A stretch of DNA of 64,000 nucleotides from Candidatus Brocadia sp. (GCA_021646415.1 SOEU01000002.1:248001-312000); one strand, 5' to 3'; positions 34,647 through 44,732 are shown, numbered from the stretch's first letter. Notes: generated by a model not told the origin, from the letters alone. Numbers and translations: made by a program.

Positions 34647-35096
34647 ATGAATAAGATAAAAGTAAAGGTGATGAAAAAGCAGGGATGCGAGGATATTCCT
34701 TTGCCCCAATACATGAGTGAAGCCGCCAGCGGTATGGATTTGTATGCTGCGGTGGATGGGTCTATTTGGCTTGAGCGCAATGAAATTAGGTTGATTCCAA
34801 CGGGTATCCACATTGAATTGCCTCCGGGATACGAGGCACAAGTCAGACCGAGAAGCGGTTTGGCTTTAAAGTACGGGTTGACGCTCGTGAATACCCCAGG
34901 CACAATTGACAGCGATTATCGTGGAGAAATTGGCATTATTTTATGCAATCTTGGGAAAGACAGATTTACTGTAGAACGGGGGATGCGGATTGCACAACTG
35001 GTGGTACAACCGGTGACCAGAGCGGAATTAATCGAGGTTGAACGTTTGGAAGAATCTCCGCGTGGTACGGGTGGTTTTGGTCATACGGGGCATTAA
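34647..35096 (+). CDS. dut: dUTP diphosphatase
   Basis: dUTPase hydrolyses dUTP to dUMP. The 149-residue trimeric-type protein has all five motifs: [10 protein letters not shown] (1), [12 protein letters not shown] (2), [19 protein letters not shown] (3), [10 protein letters not shown] (4) and [10 protein letters not shown] (5). Its ATG follows the coaC stop TGA by 0-1 bases. Normal length. Confidence 0.98.
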   Translation: MNKIKVKVMKKQGCEDIPLPQYMSEAASGMDLYAAVDGSIWLERNEIRLIPTGIHIELPPGYEAQVRPRSGLALKYGLTLVNTPGTIDSDYRGEIGIILCNLGKDRFTVERGMRIAQLVVQPVTRAELIEVERLEESPRGTGGFGHTGH

Positions 35097-35208
35097 TGTT
35101 GCATGGTTATTTGAAAATTCACCGTACCCAACACTATCCACTGCAAGATATACGAGAATGGAAAGGGTAATTGAAAGTGAATTCTTTTAAATTCTCAGAA
35201 GGAATACT

Positions 35209-37503
35209 ATGGGGATTAAACGTTTTGTTTGTTGTATTATTGCAATTATCCTTATTGCCTTCGCATTATTTGTCTTCTTAAGCTTTCTCAGTTATTCCTC
35301 CAACGATCCTCCCTTTGCAGATTATCCCATCAATGACCCTGTAAAAAATTTTTGCGGAATTGCTGGAGCGCAAGTTGCCGGATATGCTATGGCGGGTATG
35401 GGAAGAACTTCCTATCTGGTTGTTATCATGATAGGCTGGCTGGGGGTACAATATCTTTCTAAGGAGAGGGTCGAATATCTCTGGGTAAGAGCGCTTGGAG
35501 CCGTTTTGTTGTTATTTTCGGTTGCTTCCTTACTGACCTTCGGGTGCTATCTGTTTAAAAAGAGCTTTCTGTCCGTCAACGTTGGCGGGATTTTTGGAAT
35601 TGTAATTGTTTCAAGACTGTACGAATATTTTAATTTAACAGGTACCTTTATTATCTTAGGATTAGGATTTGTTATAGCAATCATGCTCTTGCTAAATGCC
35701 ACCCCCATCTCACCCTTTCTCAAAATACCAAAAGGGAAAAGAATCGGGTCAACTCCGGTACGTGATTCTGGCGCAAAAGGTGTCGATACCCCTCTCCATT
35801 CAAGGGTAAATACGCTTGATAATTCAAACCTTTTGGATGACGACCTTGGAGAAAACCATGCAAATACGTATCCTGCGAGTGCCACCGTGGAAATAGAGGG
35901 CGAACATTGCGAACCCGGTGGTAAGCTTAAAAAAGTCCAGGTGGAGTACGATAGTGAACAATATCCTGAAGAGGAAGAGGTTGGTAGTTATGGCACAGAT
36001 CCTGGCAAGAAAAAAGATGATGCTTATAAGCTACCGCCGTCGGATTTACTGGAAAAGCCTGTCTTCAAAGAATATGCAGATGATTGGGATCAGATCACAC
36101 AGCGTGCCCAGGTTTTGAAGAACACCCTTGAACAGTTTAATGTAAAATCAGAGGTTGTGGAAATCGAACGGGGGCCTGTCATTACTATGTACGAATTAGA
36201 ATTAGCGCCGGGGACAAAGGTTGGCAAGGTGGTGGGTCTTTCGGACGATCTGGCTATTGCCCTGAAGGCACCAAGTGTAAGGGTTGTTGCCCCATTGATG
36301 GGTAAGTCTTCGATTGGTCTTGAAGTTCCCAATATCCAGAGAAAAATGGTGATGTTGAGGGAATTGCTGGAGGCCTCTGAAGAAGTGCGGAAAAAGATGG
36401 CCATTCCCCTTTTGATCGGTAAAGATGTGGCGGGAAATCCTGTCATATCGGATTTAGCGTCTATGCCGCATCTGCTCATTGCGGGAACAACGGGTTCCGG
36501 GAAATCGGTTTGCCTGAATTCGGTTATTTTGAGTATCCTCTTCTTGCGGCATCCCAGTGATGTTCAGCTCTTGTTAGTAGACCCTAAAATGGTTGAATTT
36601 TCGTTATTTCGGGAAATTCCTCACCTGATAAGCCCTGTAGTAACGGACATGAAAAAGGCGGCAGCTGTGCTGGAGTGGGCGGTAAACAAGATGGAGGAAC
36701 GATACGCCTTGCTGGCCAGCGTGGGTGTAAAACATATTAACGGCTATAACAGGCTGGGAATGACCGAGATTAAAAGACGTCTGAATCCTGACGGAGACGC
36801 TAATCTCGAAGATGTACCTTTTTATCTTCCTCACATTGTTATTGTCGTGGATGAATTAGCCGATTTGATGATGGTGGCATCAAAAGAGGTTGAAGCGTCG
36901 GTAATCCGTCTTTCACAAAAGTCTCGTGCCGTGGGTATTCACCTCATACTGGCAACACAGCGGCCCTCGGTCGACGTGATTACGGGATTAATAAAATCAA
37001 ATTTGCCTTCCCGGATATCATTTTACGTTGCTTCAAAAGTGGATTCGCGAACAATCCTGGATCAGAATGGAGCGGAAAAATTATTGGGAAGCGGAGATAT
37101 GTTGTTCTTGCCGCCGGGAACCTCGAAGCTGGTGCGTGTTCAGGGGGCTTATGTAAGCGATGAGGAGGTGAAGAATGCGGTTGAATATCTGAGAAAATGC
37201 GCTGCGCCGAAATTTAGCCCGGAATTAAAGTGCTGGAAAGGTGCATCGGATAAGGAGAATAGTACCAAGGATAATCTCTATACTGAGGCGGTGAGGATAG
37301 TGCTTGAAACGCAAAGGGGGTCTGTTTCTCTCTTACAGAGAAGATTGGAGATTGGATATTCGCGCGCTGCTAAATTGATTGACCTGATGGCTGAAGATGG
37401 GATTGTGGGAGAATATAAGGGCAGTCAGGCGAGAGAAGTATTCCTGACGCTGGAAGAATGGGATGCACAAATGGCAAGAATGAATCCGGAAGAAAATGGA
37501 TAA
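35209..37503 (+). CDS. ftsK: DNA translocase FtsK/SpoIIIE
   Basis: FtsK pumps chromosomal DNA through the septum and assists dimer resolution. The 764-residue protein has four N-terminal membrane helices (about 6-26, 52-75, 88-110 and 145-165), a charged linker (about 170-270), and the motor. The motor has Walker A PHLLIAGTTGSGKSVC, Walker B HIVIVVDELADLMM, RLSQKSRAVGIHLILATQRPSVDVITGLIK and a C-terminal gamma winged helix (about 690-757, RGSVSLLQRRLEIGYSRAAKLIDLMAEDGIVG). The linker is shorter than in E. coli. Its stop overlaps the rimO ATG (TAATG). Confidence 0.97.
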   Translation: MGIKRFVCCIIAIILIAFALFVFLSFLSYSSNDPPFADYPINDPVKNFCGIAGAQVAGYAMAGMGRTSYLVVIMIGWLGVQYLSKERVEYLWVRALGAVLLLFSVASLLTFGCYLFKKSFLSVNVGGIFGIVIVSRLYEYFNLTGTFIILGLGFVIAIMLLLNATPISPFLKIPKGKRIGSTPVRDSGAKGVDTPLHSRVNTLDNSNLLDDDLGENHANTYPASATVEIEGEHCEPGGKLKKVQVEYDSEQYPEEEEVGSYGTDPGKKKDDAYKLPPSDLLEKPVFKEYADDWDQITQRAQVLKNTLEQFNVKSEVVEIERGPVITMYELELAPGTKVGKVVGLSDDLAIALKAPSVRVVAPLMGKSSIGLEVPNIQRKMVMLRELLEASEEVRKKMAIPLLIGKDVAGNPVISDLASMPHLLIAGTTGSGKSVCLNSVILSILFLRHPSDVQLLLVDPKMVEFSLFREIPHLISPVVTDMKKAAAVLEWAVNKMEERYALLASVGVKHINGYNRLGMTEIKRRLNPDGDANLEDVPFYLPHIVIVVDELADLMMVASKEVEASVIRLSQKSRAVGIHLILATQRPSVDVITGLIKSNLPSRISFYVASKVDSRTILDQNGAEKLLGSGDMLFLPPGTSKLVRVQGAYVSDEEVKNAVEYLRKCAAPKFSPELKCWKGASDKENSTKDNLYTEAVRIVLETQRGSVSLLQRRLEIGYSRAAKLIDLMAEDGIVGEYKGSQAREVFLTLEEWDAQMARMNPEENG

Positions 37504-38870
37504 TGCGTAATATGAAATCAAAGAAAGTTGCTTTAATCAATTTGGGGTGTCCAAAAAACTTAGTAGATGCTGAGGAGATCCTTGGCAGGGTGGCAGACAG
37601 CGGAAGTACGATTTGTCAATACCCTGAGGATGCAGAGATACTGATCGTAAATACCTGCGGTTTTATCGATGATTCCAAAAAGGAGTCAATCGATACGATC
37701 TTCAAGATGGCAAAACTGAAAGAGGATGCACACTGTAAAAAACTCATTGTGACTGGCTGTCTGGCCCAACGGTATCCCAAAGAATTGCAGAAAGAAATTC
37801 CTGAAATCGATCACGTGGTGGGGCTGAAGGATTTTGAAAAACTGGCCGATCTGTCAGGCTCTGATCGCAAAGAGAAAAAGCCTTCTTCCATACAGTGCAG
37901 TGATGATTGGCGCAATCGAATCAGATTAACCCCCCGACATTATGCCTATCTCAGAATTTCTGACGGATGCGATAATCGTTGTAGCTATTGTGCCATTCCT
38001 GGCATACGTGGAAAGTTTTACAGCAGGACGATAGAGAATATCCTTGAAGAGGCGCACCAGATGGCCCGTGAGGGTGTAAAGGAAATTAATATTATTTCTC
38101 AGGATACAACCTCGTACGGCATAGATTTGTATGGCAAACAGCAGTTGCATGCATTATTAGAAAAACTTTCAAATATAGAGGGCATTGAGTGGATACGGAT
38201 ACTCTATACCCATCCACGGCATTTTTATCCGGAGCTTGTCCGTACAATAGGCCGATATGATAAAATCTGCAAATATATCGATCTGCCTATTCAACACATT
38301 AATGATTTTATTTTAGAGAAGATGGGACGTGGTGTAACACACGCCTTTATAGAGAGTCTGATCGATGACCTGCGAACTCACATCCCGCAACTGTTTTTAA
38401 GGACCTCTGTAATTGTCGGGTTTCCTGGAGAAACAGAGGAATATTTTACTGAGCTTTTAGAATTTGTAAAAAGTACCAAATTTGAAAGACTGGGGGTTTT
38501 TACTTACTCAAAAGAAGAAGGTACACCTGCTGCATCCTTTAAAAAACAGATACCCCTGGTGGTAAGGGAACAGCGATACAAGGAAGTTATGCTTGCTCAA
38601 CAAAAAATTATTTTGAAAAAACACAAAAATCTGGTGGGAAATACAATTCCCGTTATTATCGATGAAAAGGATGAGACGAAGGGAAGATGGTTTGGCAGAA
38701 CATACGGGGATGCGCCTGACGTGGATAGTAAGGTAATTATCCAGGAAAATCATTTGAAAGTTGGCAATATTAAAAATATGATGATTTCAGGTACCGCGGG
38801 ATATGACTTGATAGGAACACCTGTTCCTTTACCAGAAAACCAGGTACAGAGGGGGCAAAAGAAGATCTAA
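37503..38870 (+). CDS. rimO: ribosomal protein S12 methylthiotransferase
   Basis: RimO methylthiolates an Asp of ribosomal protein S12. The 455-residue protein has the N-terminal UPF0004 domain (INLGCPKNLVDAE, IVNTCGFIDDSKKESIDTI, VTGCLAQRYPKEL with three cluster Cys), the radical SAM motif CDNRCSYCAIPGIRGKFYSR and a C-terminal TRAM domain (about 385-445). The start is placed at ATG 37503, overlapping the ftsK stop. A further ATG is at 37512. The PKNLVDAE and GCP block identifies RimO rather than MiaB. Confidence 0.95.
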   Translation: MRNMKSKKVALINLGCPKNLVDAEEILGRVADSGSTICQYPEDAEILIVNTCGFIDDSKKESIDTIFKMAKLKEDAHCKKLIVTGCLAQRYPKELQKEIPEIDHVVGLKDFEKLADLSGSDRKEKKPSSIQCSDDWRNRIRLTPRHYAYLRISDGCDNRCSYCAIPGIRGKFYSRTIENILEEAHQMAREGVKEINIISQDTTSYGIDLYGKQQLHALLEKLSNIEGIEWIRILYTHPRHFYPELVRTIGRYDKICKYIDLPIQHINDFILEKMGRGVTHAFIESLIDDLRTHIPQLFLRTSVIVGFPGETEEYFTELLEFVKSTKFERLGVFTYSKEEGTPAASFKKQIPLVVREQRYKEVMLAQQKIILKKHKNLVGNTIPVIIDEKDETKGRWFGRTYGDAPDVDSKVIIQENHLKVGNIKNMMISGTAGYDLIGTPVPLPENQVQRGQKKI

Positions 38871-38895
38871 AGTGATAAGGAGAAAAGGGGACTAA

Positions 38896-39471
38896 ATGGG
38901 ATCGTTCGAGTTTTCAAAATGCACGGCATTCAATCTACCCAACCGATTAACCTTATTGAGGCTCTTGCTGGCTATTGTGTTTTTTATATTCCTGTCGTAC
39001 CGGCATTATAATAGTGCCCTTGCGGCATTTTTATTAGCATGGTTAACCGACTGGATGGATGGATATTTGGCGCGAAAAAAAGGGCTCCTCACAGATTTTG
39101 GGCGTATTGCAGACCCATTTGTGGATAAGATCATTGTCTGTGGTGGATTTATCTTACTCATACAACATGCCCATGATATCATACCACCATGGATGGTTGT
39201 TGTAATTGTAGCGAGAGAATTTTTGGTTAATAGTCTCAGAAGCTATTCTGAATCAAAAGGGATTGAATTCGGGGCGACCATATGGGGGAAAGCAAAGATG
39301 TTCGTCCAGTCGTTTACCATCAGCCTCATCTTGCTGTTCTTCGCACAACTCAATCAATTTATTGCCATCAAACAGGGGATTATTATTATGCTCTGGCTTA
39401 CGGTAATCATTACATTAGTTTCTGGGATTACGTATATGGTTAAAGCCGGTCCTGCAATCTTAGAGAAGTAG
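38896..39471 (+). CDS. pgsA: CDP-diacylglycerol-glycerol-3-phosphate 3-phosphatidyltransferase
   Basis: The 191-residue membrane enzyme makes phosphatidylglycerophosphate. It has the CDP-alcohol phosphatidyltransferase motif DWMDGYLARKKGLLTDFGRIADPFVDK, i.e. D-x2-D-G-x2-A-R-x8-G-x3-D-x3-D, and several membrane helices. The N-terminal FNLPNRLTLLRLLLAIVFF is typical of PgsA. It ends the forward run; a convergent PilZ gene follows after 14 bp. Confidence 0.94.
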   Translation: MGSFEFSKCTAFNLPNRLTLLRLLLAIVFFIFLSYRHYNSALAAFLLAWLTDWMDGYLARKKGLLTDFGRIADPFVDKIIVCGGFILLIQHAHDIIPPWMVVVIVAREFLVNSLRSYSESKGIEFGATIWGKAKMFVQSFTISLILLFFAQLNQFIAIKQGIIIMLWLTVIITLVSGITYMVKAGPAILEK

Positions 39472-39485
39472 CAGTTTGGATTCTG

Positions 39486-39848
39486 TCATACAGAATCCAG
39501 CCAGAAATGAAGTTCGTGGGTAATTTGGTCAGGATTACCAATATTATAGCCAAGCAGGTTTCTCAGATGGGTCATTGTGTCTATATCTGCATCTAAAAAT
39601 TTAAATCCCAGATTTTTGTCATTAAGATGAACGAGTTCTGCATTAAATGTCAAGGTAACATTAGTGGCAGGAAGATAGATTCTTAATACACAACAAGTCC
39701 CAATGGTTAAAGGAATAGAAATTCTGGAATGTAATAATGCTCCGCGTAAAGATATATCTGACAATTCTAGTTTATGAATTGTATTATTCAGTTGAATTTG
39801 AGCCAAAGTTGTAAATCTGATACGGCTAAAATACCGGTTACCACACAT
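39486..39848 (-). CDS. PilZ domain protein, putative c-di-GMP receptor
   Basis: The 120-residue protein is a single PilZ-like domain. The canonical RxxxR may be the RYFSR near residue 5, and the D/N-x-S-x2-G motif is LSDISLRGALL near 30-40, followed by a beta barrel (VTLTFNAELVHLNDKNLGFKFLD). The match to the domain is fair, and c-di-GMP binding is plausible but untested. It is transcribed against pgsA and is separated from the next reverse gene by 47 bp. Confidence 0.7.
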   Translation of the reverse strand: MCGNRYFSRIRFTTLAQIQLNNTIHKLELSDISLRGALLHSRISIPLTIGTCCVLRIYLPATNVTLTFNAELVHLNDKNLGFKFLDADIDTMTHLRNLLGYNIGNPDQITHELHFWLDSV

Positions 39849-39895
39849 TGCTCCCTCGCAATTTAACGGTGTTTATGGATATTTTATAAATAATT

Positions 39896-40582
39896 TTATA
39901 AGCCTTTTTTTAAGATGGGGTCGAGCGCCTCAAGCATATTATTGATATTCATTGCAATAAGGCTTGTTAATGTCACGAATATGTAAAGGGCATTGGCGTT
40001 TGCATCCTTACGCGATGCGACTTGAATGCGTTTCATAAGATGAACATTGACCGTTTCCAATTCTCCATACAGTTTTTCAATACCCTTTAAATTCCAGTCA
40101 GGATCGGATTTGCCTTCACGATGAATCAGATACTGCTTGATGAGATATGTGCCCACTAAGTGATGGACGGTCTCATCGGGGCTGGCGAATGGCAGATGAA
40201 AGTAAGCCAGTGGTTTAAGTCTCGAGAGAATAGGGCAGCTGCCAGATGCCATGATAAGCCCAAAAAGAGATTTTAAGGCCTCCTGTACATCACAGTTTTT
40301 GAAAAATGAGCGGTTTTTCGTGCGTACCCACACGTCAGCCTGTTCAATAGAAATGACATCTTCAAATTTCCTGGCAATTTCTTCAATATCCAGCGCGACC
40401 GGACAGTACCAGTGGCTTGATGTCTGAAGTGGGCAATTGCAGCACTGATTGAAGTCTAATTTTGTCCAGAAGGCATGTATCTCATTATTTGTTTCTTCCA
40501 TGCGGTCCTGTCTATCAATATCAACTTCAAACGTGTATTTCTTACCGCTCTTTAAAATTAAGTTGTAAGTAATTTTATCCAT
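39896..40582 (-). CDS. Cys-containing protein of unknown function
   Basis: The 228-residue protein begins with a beta-rich segment (ITYNLILKSGKKYTFEVDID). A Cys cluster FNQCCNCPLQTSSHWYCPVALDI near 46-63 could bind a metal, and the C-terminal region is helical with a hydrophobic stretch (LYIFVTLTSLIAMNINNML). I do not recognise a characterised family. The frame extends to an ATG at 40666; the ATG at 40582 is chosen because it follows GGTGA and because the upstream part has poorer composition. It is the last gene before the CRISPR-Cas region. Confidence 0.65.
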   Translation of the reverse strand: MDKITYNLILKSGKKYTFEVDIDRQDRMEETNNEIHAFWTKLDFNQCCNCPLQTSSHWYCPVALDIEEIARKFEDVISIEQADVWVRTKNRSFFKNCDVQEALKSLFGLIMASGSCPILSRLKPLAYFHLPFASPDETVHHLVGTYLIKQYLIHREGKSDPDWNLKGIEKLYGELETVNVHLMKRIQVASRKDANANALYIFVTLTSLIAMNINNMLEALDPILKKGL

Positions 40583-40799
40583 TATCACCAGCTGGTTTTT
40601 AACGAACCAATCAAAGCAGGAAAATTGAGATGATTTAAATTGGTTGGGTTGAAAGATATCTTTCAAAAAGCTAAATTGTTAATGAAATTTATGATAGCAC
40701 CTGTACTTATTATCGTCAATTTTTTTATTGATTTTACTTACCACTGAATCTAAGCTATGAAAAAAGCTATCGTCGGGAGAAATCTGCTTGAATGGCATT

Positions 40800-41360
40800 C
40801 ATTCATTTTCTCACGGGCTTGAAGTACCCATGGCCTTTCGGCTGGCAAAGTTCAAATTCGCCGTCGGTGCTAAAGAGCACATACGCCTTCCAGCCTATAA
40901 GGGTTCTGCTTTCGCGGCGGCTTTGGGTATGCCTTCAAGCGTGTCGTCTGTGTAATTAAAGACAGGGCATGTGATGACTGCCTCCTGAAGCAAAAGTGCA
41001 TCTATTCGTATATCTCTTTGAGACCCCGCCTCCGGAAGACACCGGGATGCTTCGCCTCTATCCGAAAGTACCTCACCCATTTGTCATAGAACCCTTGACT
41101 ACGGGAAAACAGTCCTTTGCGCCTGGTGAAGAATTTTCCTTCCATTTAATCCTCATCGGCCATGCCATAGATTACCCTATACCTTTACCGAATTGGGAAA
41201 GCAGGGGATTGGGCAAGGCAGGGGGAAATATGAACTGATTTACGTGGAAGGCATCGGCTTAGAAGATGAATCAGTCCAGATTTATCATAATAAAACCCAA
41301 ACACTCACAAGCCACTATCCCATAATAGATGCTCAGCAACTAAATTATAATCACCCTCTA
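40800..41360 (+). pseudogene. decayed cas6 (CRISPR pre-crRNA endoribonuclease)
   Basis: Joined across frames, the sequence reads MAFRLAKFKFAVGAKEHIRL, PAYKGSAF / RGGFGYAFKRVVCVIKD, CDDCLLKQKCIYSYI / FETPPPEDTGMLRLYPKVPH, PFVIEPLTTGKQSFAPGEEF, SFHLILIGHAIDY / LPYTFTELGKQGIGQGRGKY. This is the N-terminal and middle part of the Cas6 family with its four-Cys insert. Frameshifts lie near 40911, 41014 and 41172. The C-terminal third is lost at a palindromic repeat (41352). It is in the cas operon orientation, 240 bp before cas3. Type I-C uses Cas5c for processing, so this remnant points to a different earlier system here. Confidence 0.82.
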
Positions 41361-41391
41361 TCCTCCTTTACAAAAGGAGGTAAAGGGGGGG
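41352..41391. repeat. C-rich/G-rich palindromic repeat ending the cas6 remnant
   Basis: TCCTCCTTT and AAAGGAGG-type arms flanked by CACCCTC and AGGGGGGG. It is of the same class as 5904-5980. The remaining ~200 bp before cas3 hold no recognisable feature. Confidence 0.55.
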
Positions 41392-41599
41392 TTGTAAAAA
41401 CTTGCCAAAAAAGAAGTAGTTATACAGTAATTGTCTATATATGACAGTTATTGTGCATGATCTAAGATGCTTCAGATTTTACTTTTATCCATTGAACAGG
41501 GCAAATATATTTATTGCATGAAAATTTCGTCTGTAGTAGAATTCCGCATAATACGGAGAATTGTAAACATATTCTCAAACTAATCTTGATTCCTTTTCT

Positions 41600-43834
41600 T
41601 TGAAAAAAACACAATTCCATTTTGCCGATCAGGTGGTTGAGGGGTTATTTATCGTGAAAGAACCATATGCCCATTCAGCTAACTCACAAGGTCAAAGACA
41701 CAGACTCGTTGACCATTTAAATGAGGTTGCCAGTCTGGCTAAAATATTTGCTGATAAATTTGGCGCTGGTGATCTTGCTTATTGGGCGGGTTTGTGGCAC
41801 GATGTGGGGAAATTCCACCCTGCCTTTCAGGAGTACTTGCTAAAGTGCGAGGGAGAACCGGAAAAGATACATCGGGGACCCGATCACAAAGGTGCTGGTG
41901 CATTCTTAGCACTAAAGCATTTGGAACCCTTAGTATTTCTCATAGCCGGGCATCATGGCGGTCTTCCAAATAGTGCAAATTTGAAGGCGGTCTGGTTACC
42001 TGAAAAATCCAATTCTTCACCTTCTCAAGAAGCTTTGAATATAGCAAAAAGTGAAGGGATACAAATTGTTCCACAATCAAGCCTTTTGCCACCTACCTTT
42101 GTAAAAACACCTCTTGATGGTGAATTTTTCATTCGAATGCTGTTTTCTGCTTTAGTAGACGCAGATTTTCTGGATACAGAATCTCATTTCAATCCAAAAA
42201 TTATCGATAAAAGAGGGGGCTATCCATCTCTTAATGAACTCTGGTGTCATTTTGAGGAAAATCAGAAGAAAATTACTGGTAAGTCTTTAGACCAACTCAA
42301 TATCATCCGTAACGAGGTTTACGAGAATTGCCTGGATGCTGCGGAACTCCCGCCTGGCTTTTTCAAATTGACAGTTCCAACCGGAGGCGGTAAGACACGC
42401 TCCAGTATGGCATTCGGACTTAAACATGCAATCAGGTATAGAATGGACAGGGTTATTGTTGCTATTCCATACACAAGTATTATCGAGCAAACTGCTGAGG
42501 TTTATCGTGAAATATTCGGCAAAGATGTGGTGTTGGAACATCATAGCGCCGTTACTCCTTCAGAAAATGAAGATGCGGTGGACGATGGGACATCATGGGC
42601 TCGACTTGCCGCTGAAAACTGGTATGCACCGATAGTTGTCACGACAACTGTCCAACTCTTTGAAAGCCTCTTTTCAAACAAAACCAGCCGTTGCCGTAAA
42701 CTTCACAATATCGTTAATAGTGTTATTATCCTTGATGAAGTACAGACCCTACCTACAGGGTTACTTACTCCAATACTTGATGCTCTCAGGCAGTTAGTGT
42801 CTTATTATAAAGTGACAGTAGTTTTTTGTACAGCCACACAACCTGCTCTCGAAAGCAGCCCATATCAGGAAGGGATAGACGGAATAAGGGAGATTGTTCC
42901 AGAACCTAAAAGGTCCTTTAGCATGCTGAAAAGGGTTGAGTATACATGGGTAAATAAAGATGAAAAATGGGATTGGGCAAGAGTTGCTACTGAAATGAGA
43001 AAAGTCACACAGTGCATGACAGTTGTAAATACAAAGAAGGATGCTATTTCTCTTTTGGACGCCCTTGATGATCCATCGGCCATTCATATTTCAACGTTAT
43101 TGTGTGGCGAACACAGGCGGGATGTGCTTAGGCAAGTTAGAAACCTGATAGCGGATGGTAAGCCCTGTCGTCTTGTCTCAACGCAAGTGGTAGAAGCGGG
43201 AGTCGACCTTGACTTTCCACTAGTGTTAAGAGCAGTTGGCCCCCTTGACAGAATTGTTCAGGCAGCAGGGCGTTGTAACAGGGAAGGAAAGCTGTCTGCT
43301 GGCAAAATGATAATTTTTAGTCCTGAGGATGGCGGTGTTCCTCCCGGTGACTATTGTACCGGGACGGATACTGCTATGAGCCTCTTAAATTATGATGATT
43401 TTGATTTCCATAATCCTTTACTTTATGAGGAATATTTTAAACGTCTTTATCAAGCAGTAAATTTGGATAAAGACAATATTCAGGAATTACGACAAACTTA
43501 TAATTATCGTGACGTTGATGCAAGATTTCAGATGATCAAAAAATTATCAATCTCTGTTATTGTTAAATATTATGGGACTGAAGGAAAAGATAGGGAAGTA
43601 GATAAACTTTTGCCATACCTTAAAAATATTCGAGGAAGATCACCAAGTATATTGCTCCGAAGACTTCAGCCATTTATAGTAAGTATCCCTGAGTATCTCA
43701 AAAATGAATACCAGAGAGATGGTCTGATAGTGGAAATAAAACCAGGACTCTGGGAATGGCTTAGCGTTTATGACAAAGTGAGGGGACTGGTTGTATCGGG
43801 CATAAATCCGGAAGATTTGGTGGTTACAAGTTAG
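41600..43834 (+). CDS. cas3: CRISPR-associated helicase/nuclease Cas3 (type I-C)
   Basis: Cas3 degrades DNA after Cascade recognition. The 744-residue protein has an N-terminal HD nuclease domain (GLWHDVGKFHPAFQ with His-Asp at about 67-68; GHHGG) and an SF2 helicase: Walker A TVPTGGGKTRSS, IAIPYTSIIEQ-like (VIVAIPYTSIIEQT), DEVQ box LDEVQTLP, CTATQP, STQVVEAGVDLDF and RIVQAAGRCNREG. HD and helicase are fused in the usual order. The start is TTG 41600 with no clear ribosome binding site. It heads the cas operon; about 230 bp, including a REP palindrome, separate it from cas5. Confidence 0.95.
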   Translation: MKKTQFHFADQVVEGLFIVKEPYAHSANSQGQRHRLVDHLNEVASLAKIFADKFGAGDLAYWAGLWHDVGKFHPAFQEYLLKCEGEPEKIHRGPDHKGAGAFLALKHLEPLVFLIAGHHGGLPNSANLKAVWLPEKSNSSPSQEALNIAKSEGIQIVPQSSLLPPTFVKTPLDGEFFIRMLFSALVDADFLDTESHFNPKIIDKRGGYPSLNELWCHFEENQKKITGKSLDQLNIIRNEVYENCLDAAELPPGFFKLTVPTGGGKTRSSMAFGLKHAIRYRMDRVIVAIPYTSIIEQTAEVYREIFGKDVVLEHHSAVTPSENEDAVDDGTSWARLAAENWYAPIVVTTTVQLFESLFSNKTSRCRKLHNIVNSVIILDEVQTLPTGLLTPILDALRQLVSYYKVTVVFCTATQPALESSPYQEGIDGIREIVPEPKRSFSMLKRVEYTWVNKDEKWDWARVATEMRKVTQCMTVVNTKKDAISLLDALDDPSAIHISTLLCGEHRRDVLRQVRNLIADGKPCRLVSTQVVEAGVDLDFPLVLRAVGPLDRIVQAAGRCNREGKLSAGKMIIFSPEDGGVPPGDYCTGTDTAMSLLNYDDFDFHNPLLYEEYFKRLYQAVNLDKDNIQELRQTYNYRDVDARFQMIKKLSISVIVKYYGTEGKDREVDKLLPYLKNIRGRSPSILLRRLQPFIVSIPEYLKNEYQRDGLIVEIKPGLWEWLSVYDKVRGLVVSGINPEDLVVTS

Positions 43835-43900
43835 ATGCTTCGACATTGTTCAAAACGACTTTTATCGGTACTTTATTGCCATTCTGAGGGAGTTGAGTGG

Positions 43901-43926
43901 GTTGGGTGAAGCGCAGCGCACCCAAC
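43901..43926. repeat. REP-like palindrome between cas3 and cas5
   Basis: GTTGGGTG and GCACCCAAC arms with an AAGCGCAGC spacer. It is related to 16699-16724. It may break the cas operon into two transcripts. Confidence 0.6.
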
Positions 43927-44064
43927 GAATATTTTTTTGCCAATAGCCAGAAAATGGCAATGATGGATTCGTTTTTGCTTAATCCATCCTACATGGTTTG
44001 AATTCGTGAATATACAAGTAAATTAAGATGTGAGTATCATTTATAATTCATGAAAGGAGGCGAT

Positions 44065-44730
44065 ATGCAAAAAGGGCCGCCATTAGAGGTGAAGGTCTGG
44101 GGAGAACTTGCCTGCTTTACTAGGCCGGAAATGAAAGCCGAGAGGGTAAGCTATCCTGTTATGACGCCATCAGCGGCGCGCGGCGTTCTGGAAGCTATTT
44201 TCTGGAAGCCGGAGTTCTCATGGCAGGTGCGAGAGATTCACGTGTTGAATCCAATACGGCATTTTTCTATTCTGCGTAACGAAGTGAACCACAAAGTAGT
44301 TGTTTCAACTGTAAAAGGCTGGGCGTCGGATGGATACGGGGGATACTTTTCAGACAATAACGAAAAAAACAGGGCACAGCGCCATACGCTGGCTCTCAGG
44401 GATGTGGCTTATATTATTAAGGCGGATGCAGTGTTGAAATCACATGCTACTGATCCGGATGCTAAATATCGTGATCAATTCAGACGTAGGGTAGCTAAAG
44501 GTCAATGTCACCATACACCTTATTTAGGATGCCGTGAGTTTACAGCCTCCTTTGGAGAACCTGAAGGCAGCGAAAAGCCTATTGAGCAAAGTGACGACTT
44601 GGGAAAAATGCTCTTTGATATGAAATATGAAGAGGGAAAATCAGGGCGCGGTACTCCAATCTTTTTCCATGCGAAGTTAAAAAATGGAATTTTAATTGTA
44701 CCTATCGATCTTTACCAGAAGGAGGAATAG
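44065..44730 (+). CDS. cas5c: Cas5c (Cas5d), type I-C crRNA-processing protein
   Basis: In type I-C systems this RAMP protein cuts pre-crRNA in place of Cas6 and caps the 5' handle. The 221-residue protein begins PPLEVKVWGELACFTRPEMKAERVSYPVMTPSAARGVLEAIFWKPEF, the typical Cas5d start. The later YLGCREFTASFGEPEG is also family-typical. The ATG at 44065 is preferred because AAAGGAGG (44053-44060) lies just before it; the ATG at 44050 contains that site. The stop overlaps the ribosome binding site of cas8c. Confidence 0.93.
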   Translation: MQKGPPLEVKVWGELACFTRPEMKAERVSYPVMTPSAARGVLEAIFWKPEFSWQVREIHVLNPIRHFSILRNEVNHKVVVSTVKGWASDGYGGYFSDNNEKNRAQRHTLALRDVAYIIKADAVLKSHATDPDAKYRDQFRRRVAKGQCHHTPYLGCREFTASFGEPEGSEKPIEQSDDLGKMLFDMKYEEGKSGRGTPIFFHAKLKNGILIVPIDLYQKEE

Positions 44731-44732
44731 CG

